Positions 1 to 8,026 of a stretch of 64,000 bases of DNA are shown piece by piece. The stretch's first letter is position 1. Each line of letters opens with the position of its first letter. A program made the translations under genes and the position numbers. The notes beneath the pieces are model-generated. The model was given only the letters and a program-made list of their open reading frames with translations. It was not told the DNA's origin and did not search any database. Location of the stretch: positions 186,001 through 250,000 of the forward strand of contig NZ_AVFL01000003.1 in assembly GCF_000576635.1 (NCBI RefSeq). Direction: 5' to 3'. The stretch comes from Skermanella stibiiresistens SB22. Lineage in GTDB: Bacteria > Pseudomonadota > Alphaproteobacteria > Azospirillales > Azospirillaceae.

Positions 1-1
1 G

Positions 2-364
2 TTCTACGTCGACCTGCCGGCCGGTCCCTTCTACGGCTTCAACCGGCCCGACGCCCAGCCGATCCAAGCCGTCATCGACAACTGGTGGCGTCAGGGCATG
101 ATGGGCGGAGCCAAGGCCCACTACGATGGCATCAAGGCGTTTTCGGAAACCGACTTCACCGAGGACCTGAAGGTGATCGAGGTGCCGACGCTGGTCATGC
201 ACGGCGACGACGACCAGATCGTGCCGATCGCCGACAGCGCCCCGCTGTCGGCGAAGCTTCTGAGGAACGCCACGCTGAAGGTCTACGAGAAGTTTCCCCA
301 TGGCATGTGCACCACCCATGCCGACGTGGTGAACCCGGACCTGCTCGCGTTCATCAGGGGCTAA
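2..364 (+). CDS. alpha/beta hydrolase, C-terminal part
   Basis: This is the 3' end of a gene that begins upstream of the window; 120 codons are visible in frame 2 before the TAA. The visible part looks like the cap and C-terminal part of an alpha/beta-hydrolase of the non-heme chloroperoxidase/esterase type. 'PTLVMHGDDDQIVPI' is the usual strand and loop carrying the acid residue, and 'FPHGMCTTHADVVN' carries the catalytic histidine. The nucleophile elbow lies outside the window, so the triad cannot be confirmed. The protein has no visible export features here. It is followed after 76 bases by an SDR-like gene and then a cupin gene on the same strand, and may be co-transcribed with them. Substrate unknown. 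Confidence 0.85.
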   Translation, partial: FYVDLPAGPFYGFNRPDAQPIQAVIDNWWRQGMMGGAKAHYDGIKAFSETDFTEDLKVIEVPTLVMHGDDDQIVPIADSAPLSAKLLRNATLKVYEKFPHGMCTTHADVVNPDLLAFIRG

Positions 365-389
365 GTACGGGAAGGGCTGAACCACGGGG

Positions 390-408
390 CCGGCGCCTAG
401 GGCGCCGG
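390..408 (+). terminator. GC hairpin after the hydrolase gene
   Basis: A perfect 8-bp stem (CCGGCGCC / GGCGCCGG) closes a TAG loop 25 bases after the hydrolase stop. There is no T-run, so it could be a weak terminator or an mRNA 3'-end stabiliser rather than a strong stop. Confidence 0.4.
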
Positions 409-440
409 TCTCCCATCCATCAGCAAAAGGATACGGTTTC

Positions 441-1193
441 ATGAGGATCGTGGTCATCGGCGGCAGCGGGCTGATCGGATCCCGCACCGTCGACCTTCTG
501 CGGCGAGCGAGTAACGACGTGATCGCCGCCTCGCCAAGTACCGGCGTCGATACCCTGACCGGCGAGGGACTGGCGGAGGCCCTGGCCGGCGCGGAGGTCG
601 TCGTCGACGTCGCGAACTCGCCCTCGTTCGAGCCGAATGCGGTGCTCGCCTTCTTCGAGACCGCCGGACGCAATCTCCTGGCCGCCGAGCGCGGCGCTGG
701 CGTGCGTCATCATGTGGCGCTGTCCATCGTCGGCACCGACCGCATGCCGGACAACGGCTATTTCCAGGCCAAGCTGGCGCAGGAAAAGCTGATCGAGCGT
801 TCGGGCATACCCCACAGCATCGTGCGCGCGACCCAGTTCATGGAGTTTCTCGGCGCCATCGCCGACTCCGCCACGGTCGCAGACGTGGTCCGTCTTCCGG
901 ACAGCCTGTTCCAGCCCATCGCCGCGGACGATGTGGCCGCCATCGTGGCGGAGACGGCGACCGGGACACCGCGGAACGGCCACTTGGACGTAGCGGGACC
1001 CGACCGTGCTCCCTTCCACCGCATCGTCGCGCGCTATCTCGAGGCGATCGGCGATACCCGCGCCGTGTCGAGCGACCCGGAGGCGCGGTATTTCGGCGGC
1101 ACGGTCGGGGAGATGTCGCTGGTGCCGCTCGACGAAGCCAGGATCGGCCGCATCTCCCTCGACCATTGGCTGCGCGGGCGCCATTCCACCTGA
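441..1193 (+). CDS. NAD(P)-binding NmrA-like / atypical SDR family protein
   Basis: 250 residues. The N-terminus has a Rossmann glycine motif, 'GGSGLIGS' at residues 7-14, directly after the first strand, as in atypical SDR (NmrA-like) proteins. A Tyr107-x-x-x-Lys111 pair ('YFQAK') sits where the SDR catalytic pair is expected, so enzymatic activity is plausible. The body matches the 'NAD(P)H-binding/NmrA' group often found as stress- or quinone-linked reductases. There is no signal peptide or membrane segment, so it is cytoplasmic. It sits between a hydrolase gene and a secreted cupin gene, 27 bases before the latter. The substrate cannot be read from the sequence. Confidence 0.85.
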   Translation: MRIVVIGGSGLIGSRTVDLLRRASNDVIAASPSTGVDTLTGEGLAEALAGAEVVVDVANSPSFEPNAVLAFFETAGRNLLAAERGAGVRHHVALSIVGTDRMPDNGYFQAKLAQEKLIERSGIPHSIVRATQFMEFLGAIADSATVADVVRLPDSLFQPIAADDVAAIVAETATGTPRNGHLDVAGPDRAPFHRIVARYLEAIGDTRAVSSDPEARYFGGTVGEMSLVPLDEARIGRISLDHWLRGRHST

Positions 1194-1220
1194 AGTCATC
1201 AATCGGATAGAGACGACATC

Positions 1221-1637
1221 ATGAGACAAATCATCCTTCCGTTGCTCTTGAGCGTCCCGCTTGCCGGCGCGGCGTTCGCCGATGTGCCGGGAGCCAAGAA
1301 TGCGAAGATCACGCTTGTCTACGAGCATCCGCTGCCTGAAGTGCCGGGCAAGAGCATTCGCGGGGTCCTCGTCGAATATGGCCCCGGCGGGCATTCGCCA
1401 TCGCATACCCATGCCAAGTCGGCGATCATATACGCGACCGTCCTGGAGGGCGCCGTGAGGAGCCAGATCAACGGCGGACCGGTTCGGACCTTCGAAGCCG
1501 GCGAAAACTTCACGGAGTTGCCCGGCGACCATCACGGCGTCAGCGCGAATGCCAGCGAGACCAGACCATCCAAGCTGTTGGCCGTGTTCGTCGTCGACAC
1601 CGACGAAACCGAACTGACCATCCCGGACCCGAAATGA
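1221..1637 (+). CDS. secreted cupin-domain protein
   Basis: 138 residues. The first 20 residues form a clear Sec signal peptide ending 'AGAAFA', so the protein is periplasmic. The remainder is one cupin_2 barrel: motif 1 is 'GGHSPSHTHAKS' with His58, His62 and His64, and motif 2 contains 'PGDHHGVSAN' with His104-His105, giving a full set of candidate metal ligands. Small exported cupins of this kind are common in Proteobacteria and mostly uncharacterised. It is the last gene of a probable hydrolase-SDR-cupin operon and ends 10 bases before the convergent efflux pump gene. Confidence 0.88.
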   Translation: MRQIILPLLLSVPLAGAAFADVPGAKNAKITLVYEHPLPEVPGKSIRGVLVEYGPGGHSPSHTHAKSAIIYATVLEGAVRSQINGGPVRTFEAGENFTELPGDHHGVSANASETRPSKLLAVFVVDTDETELTIPDPK

Positions 1638-1647
1638 CCCTTCGTAT

Positions 1648-3105
1648 TCACGCCGCGTTTCGCGACGGCCAAGCGCTCATCGCGGCGCCGCGACGCCCAA
1701 CCGCGAGGCTGAGCGCCGCGATGATCAACACGGCGGCCACGCCGAACGTGATCCTCATGCCGGTGGCGATGGCCTCCGGAGCCGCCGTCGTGAGGTCGGG
1801 CGCCGCCGTTCCGAGCGCGAACACCGCGCCCATGAACGATGCTCCGGTGATCAGTCCAAGATTGCGCGACAGGTTGAGCATGCCGGAGATGACGCCGCGC
1901 TGGTCCGGGTGGACATCCGTCATGACGGCCGTGTTGTTGGCGGTCTGGAACAGCGCGTAGCCGATGGTGACGATCGCGATGGGAGCGACATAGCCAGCGA
2001 CACCCAATGTCGCCGGCAGCATGGCCAGCAGACCGGCACCTGCCGACATCGCGACCAGCCCGGTGACGGTCACGCGCCGGGAGCCGAAACGGTCCGTGAC
2101 GCGTCCGGCCGGCACGCCGGTCAGCGCCGCGACGAGGGGACCGATCGACAGGGCGGCGCCGACCAGGGCCGCGTCGAGGCCCAGACCATGGGCGAGATGG
2201 AACGGTCCCACCACGAACGTGGCCATCATCACCGTCGAGACGAGCGCCGCCATGGCGAGGCTGGCGGCCAGGCCCGGCTCGCGGAACATGCCCAGGCGGA
2301 TCAGCGGTGACGGCGCCCTCGCCTCGACCCACGCGAAGAGGCCGATCCCTACGCCCGCCGCCACCAGCAGGGCGATGTTGAGCGGACCGAACCCGCCGCG
2401 CCCCACCGTCATGGCGAGGGCGTAGGCCGCGAGGGTCAGGACCAGCGTCACCATGCCCGAGGTATCGAAGCCAGCTTGGCTAATCGCCTTTTCGCGTCGG
2501 TCGGCGGGTAGGTGTCGGTATGTCAGAAAGAACGCCACCAATCCCAGCGGCACGGTGACGAGGAAGATCGCCCGCCAACCAAAACCGGCGATCAGGACAC
2601 CGCCCAGCGATGGCCCCAGGGCGGTGCCGATCGCGGACATCGTTCCGAGCAAGCCCATGGCTCGACCGGTTCCCGCCTTCGGAACCGTCTCACCGATCAG
2701 GGCCATGGCGAGGGCCATCATGATGGCGGCGCCGAGACCTTGCGCCGCCCGGGCCGCGATCAGCAGCGGGAGCGTCGGCGCCACGCCGCACAAGGCCGAC
2801 GCTACCGTGAACAGCAGGATGCCGTCCAGCAACAGCCGCCGGCGCCCCATCAGGTCACCGAGCCGTCCGACACTGACGATCAACGTGGTGATGGCGAGGA
2901 GATAGGCCAGGACGATCCACTGGACCTCCTGGAACGAGGCGTCGAACACCCGCGCCAGGGTCGGCAAGGCGACGTTGGCGATGCTGGTGCCCAGCGACGA
3001 CAGCAGCATGGCGAGCGAGAGGCCGGCAAGCGCCCAGCGGGTGGAGGGCGTCCGCGCCGCACCTCCCGCCAAACTATCCGCCGGTATGGCTGTGATTGGT
3101 TTCAA
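1648..3105 (-). CDS. MFS transporter, DHA2-type multidrug efflux
   Basis: A major-facilitator protein of about 485 residues with a long run of hydrophobic helices. The N-half has 'SIANVALPTLARVF', then 'WIVLAYLLAITTLIVSVGRLGDLMGRR', which is the A-type motif between helices 2 and 3. 'GRAMGLLGTMSAIGTALGPSLGG' matches antiporter motif C of DHA drug:H+ exporters. The frame stays open far upstream, but that part is the antisense of the LysR gene. I placed the start at a TTG at 3105, just before the first helix and after a purine-rich stretch; an ATG at 3171 is an alternative. It is divergent from the LysR gene at 3248, which is the obvious candidate regulator. The exported compound is unknown. 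Confidence 0.88.
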   Translation of the reverse strand: MKPITAIPADSLAGGAARTPSTRWALAGLSLAMLLSSLGTSIANVALPTLARVFDASFQEVQWIVLAYLLAITTLIVSVGRLGDLMGRRRLLLDGILLFTVASALCGVAPTLPLLIAARAAQGLGAAIMMALAMALIGETVPKAGTGRAMGLLGTMSAIGTALGPSLGGVLIAGFGWRAIFLVTVPLGLVAFFLTYRHLPADRREKAISQAGFDTSGMVTLVLTLAAYALAMTVGRGGFGPLNIALLVAAGVGIGLFAWVEARAPSPLIRLGMFREPGLAASLAMAALVSTVMMATFVVGPFHLAHGLGLDAALVGAALSIGPLVAALTGVPAGRVTDRFGSRRVTVTGLVAMSAGAGLLAMLPATLGVAGYVAPIAIVTIGYALFQTANNTAVMTDVHPDQRGVISGMLNLSRNLGLITGASFMGAVFALGTAAPDLTTAAPEAIATGMRITFGVAAVLIIAALSLAVGRRGAAMSAWPSRNAA

Positions 3106-3247
3106 CTTGAACCCCGTTCCCTGAGCGCTCCCGAAGTGGAGCCATCGAGACCGTAGTCCGTCGCCCGGCATGGCGGAACGCGCGGTATTCGCACTCGATC
3201 GTTGCGTTTGACGCCACATTCCGATCCGCTCGTGATATCGTCGGCGC

Positions 3248-4165
3248 ATGCCCGGACCCGACCTGAACCTGCTCTTCACCCTGGATGTGTTGCTCGCGGA
3301 AGGGAGTGTCGCGAGGGCGGCCCGCCGGTTGCGGCTCAGCCCCTCGGCGACGAGCAGGGCGCTGGCGCGCCTGCGTGAGGTGACGGGCGATCCACTGCTG
3401 GTCCGGGCGGGACGCGGTCTGGTGCCGACTCCCCGGGCGCTCGACCTGCGCGAGCGGGTAGCCCAGCTGGTGCGGGATGCCGAGGCGGTGCTCCGTCCCG
3501 CCGAGAAGCCCAACCTCGGATCGCTGACGCGGACTTTCACGCTGCGGACCAACGAGGGTTTCGTGGAGACCTTCGGCCCGGCCCTGATCGCCCGCGTCGG
3601 CGCGGAGGCTCCGGGAGTGCGGCTGCGCTTCGCCCAGAAGCCGGACAAGGACAGCGCGCCGCTTCGGGACGGGACGGCCGATCTGGAAACCGGCGTCATC
3701 GGCCCCACGACGGGGCCGGAGGTGCGGGCCCAGGCGCTGTTTCGGGATCGCTTCATTGGGGTGGCACGGCATGGGCACCCGCTGGGCCGGGGCGAGATCA
3801 CGGCCGCCCGGTACGCGGCGGCCAAGCATATCACCGTCTCCCGGAGGGGCCTCGATACGGGGCCAATCGACGAGGCGTTGATGACACTGGGGCTGGAACG
3901 GGAGATCGTCGCCATCGTCGGGGGTTTTTCCACGGCGCTGGCCTTGGCCCGAGCAACCGACTTGGTCACCAGCGTGCCCGAGCGGCACACCGACACCCTG
4001 CGCGCCGGCATGCTCCGCTTTCCGCTCCCGGTCGCCCTGCCGGAGATCACGGTGTCGCTGCTCTGGCATCCCAGGATGGATCCCGATCCGGCGCACCGCT
4101 GGCTGCGCGGCTGCGTTCGGGACGTTTGCGCGGAGCCGCCCGGCGGGTCGGGCCCGCTGGATTAG
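3248..4165 (+). CDS. LysR-family transcriptional regulator
   Basis: 305 residues with the LysR layout. The N-terminal winged helix-turn-helix (about residues 4-62) includes 'GSVARAARRLRLSPSATSRALARLRE', and a periplasmic-binding-like effector domain follows. The N-terminus 'DLNLLFTLDVLLAEGSV' is typical of the NodD/LeuO-like branch. It is divergent from the DHA2 efflux gene with about 140 bases between them, the standard arrangement for a LysR protein controlling its neighbour and itself. A TTGACG at 3208-3213 and a TGATAT at 3233-3238 could be its promoter, although the 19-base spacing is long. Its last four bases overlap the 3' end of the convergent DUF1989 gene. Confidence 0.92.
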   Translation: MPGPDLNLLFTLDVLLAEGSVARAARRLRLSPSATSRALARLREVTGDPLLVRAGRGLVPTPRALDLRERVAQLVRDAEAVLRPAEKPNLGSLTRTFTLRTNEGFVETFGPALIARVGAEAPGVRLRFAQKPDKDSAPLRDGTADLETGVIGPTTGPEVRAQALFRDRFIGVARHGHPLGRGEITAARYAAAKHITVSRRGLDTGPIDEALMTLGLEREIVAIVGGFSTALALARATDLVTSVPERHTDTLRAGMLRFPLPVALPEITVSLLWHPRMDPDPAHRWLRGCVRDVCAEPPGGSGPLD

Positions 4166-5037
4166 GGTCCGTGGCTCCGGTCGTACGCGTTGGGCTGGGG
4201 TGAGGTCCAGCCGCGGGGCGGCGCCACCGGACGGTAGACCTCCACCAGCAGCGGGTGGCAGGCGGCGGTGTCGCTCGAATGCTCGCTGCCGCAATCGCCG
4301 CCGGGGCATGCCGACAGGGCGCCGATCAGATCGATCTCGGCGAGGAACTCGATGAAATCACCCGGCCTGACGGGGCTGGCCTTCATGAAATACTGCCCGG
4401 TGTCGCGGGTGAAGCCGGTGCACATGAAGACGTTGAGCACATCGTGGATCACGGGCTCGACGCTCTCGCGGGTGCGGCCCAGCCGGTCGGCCAGCGCGCG
4501 GGTCAGGTTCGAGTGGCAGCAGTGGTGATAGTCATCCCCCGCCAGAAGACGATGGGTGTAGGGATCACAGCGGGTCCCGATCACGTCGTGTACCGAGCCG
4601 CCCCACGCGTCGAAGCCGTACCAGTCGAGGGTATCCTCCGTGATCGTCGCGATCGGCCGCAGGTAGGGCAGACACGACCACAGCCGGTCCCCGGTCGACA
4701 GGTGCGTGCCATGCAGCGCGCGGGTTTTGCCCGAGAAGAAGCGTTCCCCGATGTCATCAGCCGCCCACAGGTTGAGGTCGCCGACCTGCGGCCCCTCGAC
4801 GCCGACGATGCGGAAGAAACAACCGGCTGGGACGTCGAAGCAACGCGCCTCGCGCGGCGGGACGAGGGTTTCGGACAGCTTCTCCCACCCTTCCCGCGCG
4901 GCGCGATAGGCGTCCAGGTCCGGCGGGACAAGGCTGTCGACCGGATAACAGATCACCGGCTTGATCTTCCGGCGCTCGTCCGCGTCGGCTGGTTTCGCGT
5001 GCTCGTACCGTTCAAGCTTCATCCGGGGTTCTCCCAA
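4162..5037 (-). CDS. DUF1989 (urea carboxylase-associated) family protein
   Basis: 291 residues. The cysteine-rich end motif 'ACPGGDCGSEHSSDTAACHPLLVEVYRP' region and the central 'LPAGCFFRIVGVEGPQVGDLNLW'-type segment are hallmarks of DUF1989, the family found beside urea carboxylase and allophanate hydrolase. Cys, His and Glu residues in 'CHSNLTRAL' and 'GTHLSTGDRLWS' are candidate metal ligands. Members are thought to act in urea, guanidine or related nitrogen metabolism, but no urea carboxylase lies in this window. An internal ATG (MKLERY, at 5022) is an alternative start. It converges on the LysR gene and precedes no obvious operon partner. Confidence 0.85.
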   Translation of the reverse strand: MGEPRMKLERYEHAKPADADERRKIKPVICYPVDSLVPPDLDAYRAAREGWEKLSETLVPPREARCFDVPAGCFFRIVGVEGPQVGDLNLWAADDIGERFFSGKTRALHGTHLSTGDRLWSCLPYLRPIATITEDTLDWYGFDAWGGSVHDVIGTRCDPYTHRLLAGDDYHHCCHSNLTRALADRLGRTRESVEPVIHDVLNVFMCTGFTRDTGQYFMKASPVRPGDFIEFLAEIDLIGALSACPGGDCGSEHSSDTAACHPLLVEVYRPVAPPRGWTSPQPNAYDRSHGP

Positions 5038-5083
5038 GTCGTCCTGTCGTGGCGCCGTTCCAGGAATTGAACAGGCTCCGGCC

Positions 5084-6601
5084 TCACTGTGTCGCGGCGG
5101 TCGATTGGTCGCCGAGCCACGCCTCCGCGGCGGGGTGGAGGGGGATCGACAACCCGCTCTCGGCCCGGCCGCGGGAGATCATCGCACCAGCCCCGCTGCC
5201 GACGGCGGTGAAATCGATCTCCTTGAACACGGTGTCGAGCATGGTCGTGACCTCGACATCGGGCATGCTCCGCCGGCCGACCAGCAAGGCCGTGACCGCC
5301 ACGGTCCGGACCGGTTCCGTTTGGCGGGGATAGATGCCGGGCGGCAGGGTCAGCGGCACGAGGTGACCGCTGGACTGGCCCAAAGCTTGGATCGCCTGCG
5401 TGTCGAGCGGCAGGAAGCGGATGTGGGATTCGGCCGAAACCCGCTGGAACAACCTCGCCGGGGCGTTGATGACGCTGACCAGGGCGTCGATCTCGCCGGC
5501 GTTCAGCGCCTCGACGGCGCGGGACGGACCCAACCCGGTGACCTCCGAGAAGTCCTGGGGTCCCAATCCATGGGCCTCCAGAACCGCCCGCGCGGTCAGC
5601 ATCGATCCGGAACTGGGCAGCCCCATGTCGACCCTTTTGCCGCGTAGATCGGCGACCGTGCGGATCGGTCCGTCTTCCTTGACGACGATGTGGACCGATT
5701 CCGGAAACAGGCTGGCGAGAGCCCGCAGGTCGGGATCGGCGCCAGCCTCTTGGTACAGCCCCTCGCCCCGGCTGGCCATCGCGGCGATATCGTTCTGGGC
5801 CAACGCCACGTCGGCCGATCCATCACTGATCAGGCGGAGGTTGTCGACGGTGCCGTCGGTCGAGACCCCGGTGGAGCGGACGCCGTTCGCCGCGATGGAC
5901 GCGGCGATGGTCTGGGCGATCAAATCGTATTCGCCCCCGCGTGGCCCCCCCGCGATGACGAAGGCGCGCTGGAGACGGTCGAGCCGAAGCGTGATCTGAC
6001 GGTAGGCGCCGTCCAGTTCCTCGGTGATGATCGCGCGGGCTTGGCTGGCGTTGTCGGCCGGAGGCCCCTCGAACAACGCCATGATCTGATCGACCAGACC
6101 ACGCGCCACCGCCGGCGGACCGGTGTTGTCCAGGGTCGGCGGTTGGGTGACCGGCGACTGGGCGATCACGACCGGCCTCCAGTCGTTGTCCGTCGCTCCG
6201 TCAGCACGCTCGAACCCCACCGAGCCGCGCACCCGCAGGGTGTCACCGGCGGCGTTGCCATCCCGCCGAACTCCCTGTAGGCCATGCTCGGTAGCGCCAA
6301 GCAGACTGGCGATCGCCGATACGTTCAGCGCCTCCCAATCGTTGAAGGAATAGTCCCGCAGCAGCCGGAGGTCCGCGTTGTAGTAGACGATCTTGCGCTC
6401 GGTTCCGCCATCCCCGGCGGTGAGCGGGCCGCTGCCGACCCGCTCGAACGCGGCGACCTCGAACGTGGGCTCCTCGAAGGTGGAGCCGATGGCGCCTTGA
6501 AGGGCGTCGCGCACCGTCGCCTCGTCGGGCATCCTTTCGCAAGCCGTCGTGGCGCCCAAGGCCAGGACGATGGCCGCGACGCGGAGAAATCCTTTGATCA
6601 T
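5084..6601 (-). CDS. TAXI-family solute-binding lipoprotein with extra N-terminal domain
   Basis: 505 residues. The N-terminus is a lipoprotein signal: a short hydrophobic stretch, then 'LGATTAC' with the lipidated Cys at about residue 21. From about residue 215 the sequence is a TAXI binding domain ('FVIAGGPRGGEYDLIAQTIA', 'SDGSADVALAQNDIAAMA', 'LRGKRVDMGLPSSGSMLTA'), the extracytoplasmic receptor type of TRAP transporters. About 190 residues between the lipid anchor and this domain match nothing I recognise. TAXI genes normally sit beside a fused DctQM permease. None is present here; the neighbour upstream in the same direction is a glutamate-type symporter, 29 bases away. A Thermus TAXI protein was crystallised with glutamate or glutamine, which makes this pairing suggestive (inference). 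Confidence 0.88.
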   Translation of the reverse strand: MIKGFLRVAAIVLALGATTACERMPDEATVRDALQGAIGSTFEEPTFEVAAFERVGSGPLTAGDGGTERKIVYYNADLRLLRDYSFNDWEALNVSAIASLLGATEHGLQGVRRDGNAAGDTLRVRGSVGFERADGATDNDWRPVVIAQSPVTQPPTLDNTGPPAVARGLVDQIMALFEGPPADNASQARAIITEELDGAYRQITLRLDRLQRAFVIAGGPRGGEYDLIAQTIAASIAANGVRSTGVSTDGTVDNLRLISDGSADVALAQNDIAAMASRGEGLYQEAGADPDLRALASLFPESVHIVVKEDGPIRTVADLRGKRVDMGLPSSGSMLTARAVLEAHGLGPQDFSEVTGLGPSRAVEALNAGEIDALVSVINAPARLFQRVSAESHIRFLPLDTQAIQALGQSSGHLVPLTLPPGIYPRQTEPVRTVAVTALLVGRRSMPDVEVTTMLDTVFKEIDFTAVGSGAGAMISRGRAESGLSIPLHPAAEAWLGDQSTAATQ

Positions 6602-6630
6602 GGTGGTCTCCCTTTCGACGCTCGGTCCGG

Positions 6631-7842
6631 CTAGAAGCCAAGCTGGGGCAGGCTCATGAATCCCTGGATGACCAGCGCGTTGGCCAGATCGATCAGGAAG
6701 GCCCCGACGATCGGGATGATCAGGAAAGCCTGGGGCGAGTGGCCGTAACGGGCCGCCACCGCCTGCATGTTGGCGATGGCGGTGGGCGTCGCCCCCATCC
6801 CGAAGCCGCAGTGGCCGGCCGACATGACCGCCGCGTCATAGTTCGATCCCATCACCCGGAACGTGACGAAGTAGACATAGGCGGCGATGGCGACCGTCTG
6901 CGCGCCCAGGATGACCAGGATCGGAAGGGCCAGGGAGACCAGTTCCCACAGCCGCAACGCGATCAGCGCCATCGCCAGGAAGAGCGACAGCGAGACAGTG
7001 CCGAGCAGGTCGATGGTCGCGCCATCGACTTGGCGGAGACCGGAGACGCTCAAGCCGTTCCTCAGGATGACACCCGTGAAGAGGGTCCAGACGAAGGCCG
7101 GGAGCGTCAGGTAGTCGTTCTTCAGGATCTGGCCCAGGTAGGTCCCGACCATGACGCAGACGACGATCAGGAACAGCGTCTCGACGAAGGACTCCGGGCT
7201 CAGGCTCCGCCGATCGTAGGCTGCCAGATCTCCGGCGGCGCTGTCGTCCTGGCCGCCGGCGGCGTTCGCCGTCAGCTTGTGACGGGCGATCAGGCGCTGC
7301 GCCAGCGGACCACCGATCAGCCCGCCCAGGATGAGCCCGAAGGTGGCGCAGGCCATCGCGACCTCCATGGCTCCCTGGAGATTGTAGTCCTCGCCGAAGC
7401 GGGTCGCGTAGGCGGCGCCGGTTCCGTGCCCACCAGACATGGTGATCGATCCGGCGAGCAGCCCATTCAGCGGATGCATGTCGAGGCTGAGGGCGGCGGC
7501 GACGCCCACCGCGTTCTGGATCACCAGCATGACGACGACGACCGCGAAGAAGACCAGGACGCTGCGGCCGCCCCGCATCAATGTCCTGATATCGGCGCTG
7601 AGTCCGATGGTGGCGAAGAACGCCAGCATCAGCGGCGTCTGCAAGGACATGTCGAACGTGATCTCCATCCCGGCGCCGAGCCGCAGGCCGGTTATCACCA
7701 GCGCCGCGATCAACCCGCCGACGACGGGTTCCGGGATGTTGTAGCGTTGCAGGAAGCCGACCTTGGATATCACCACCCGGCCGATCAGCAACACCACGAT
7801 GGCGGCAACCAGCGTGGAAACGACATCGATTTCCAGTTTCAT
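6631..7842 (-). CDS. gltS: sodium/glutamate symporter GltS
   Basis: 403 residues, close to the 401 of E. coli GltS. It has about ten hydrophobic helices in two inverted halves. The two re-entrant-loop signatures are present: 'SGGHGTGAAYATRFGE' in the first half and 'GHCGFGMGATPTAIANMQAV' in the second. The family imports L-glutamate with Na+ through the inner membrane. It is the first gene of a two-gene unit with the TAXI lipoprotein. A 9-bp stem at 7881-7913 lies in its leader. A purine-rich ribosome site (GGAAGGGA) precedes the ATG. Substrate specificity for glutamate is family knowledge, not proven here. Confidence 0.93.
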   Translation of the reverse strand: MKLEIDVVSTLVAAIVVLLIGRVVISKVGFLQRYNIPEPVVGGLIAALVITGLRLGAGMEITFDMSLQTPLMLAFFATIGLSADIRTLMRGGRSVLVFFAVVVVMLVIQNAVGVAAALSLDMHPLNGLLAGSITMSGGHGTGAAYATRFGEDYNLQGAMEVAMACATFGLILGGLIGGPLAQRLIARHKLTANAAGGQDDSAAGDLAAYDRRSLSPESFVETLFLIVVCVMVGTYLGQILKNDYLTLPAFVWTLFTGVILRNGLSVSGLRQVDGATIDLLGTVSLSLFLAMALIALRLWELVSLALPILVILGAQTVAIAAYVYFVTFRVMGSNYDAAVMSAGHCGFGMGATPTAIANMQAVAARYGHSPQAFLIIPIVGAFLIDLANALVIQGFMSLPQLGF

Positions 7843-7880
7843 CCCGGTCCCTTCCGCGGGTCATGGGCTTTCCCGGAGGT

Positions 7881-7913
7881 CGCCCGATCAGTTGGCAACC
7901 CCTGGATCGGGCG
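7881..7913 (-). promoter_or_regulatory. hairpin in the gltS leader
   Basis: A perfect 9-bp inverted repeat (CGCCCGATC / GATCGGGCG) with a 15-base loop lies about 40 bases before the gltS start. It could be an operator, a leader structure or a terminator for transcripts entering from the RND genes. Confidence 0.35.
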
Positions 7914-8026
7914 GGAGTGGCAGTGACGGGGCCGAAGCCGCCATTTTTTCGGCTCGAAATAGCCATATTCTCCGACCCTGCCCTCTTTGGACCGGGTCGC
8001 AGGGATCGGTGTGGGGCGGGGATGAC

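Noticed and set aside
420-1535. 371-codon minus-strand frame across the SDR and cupin genes
   Set aside because: Shadow frame; plus-strand genes have signal peptide, Rossmann and cupin motifs.
3106-4050. N-terminal extension of the DHA2 efflux protein to 800 residues
   Set aside because: The extension is the antisense of the LysR gene and contains no domain; the helix 1 region starts near 3050.
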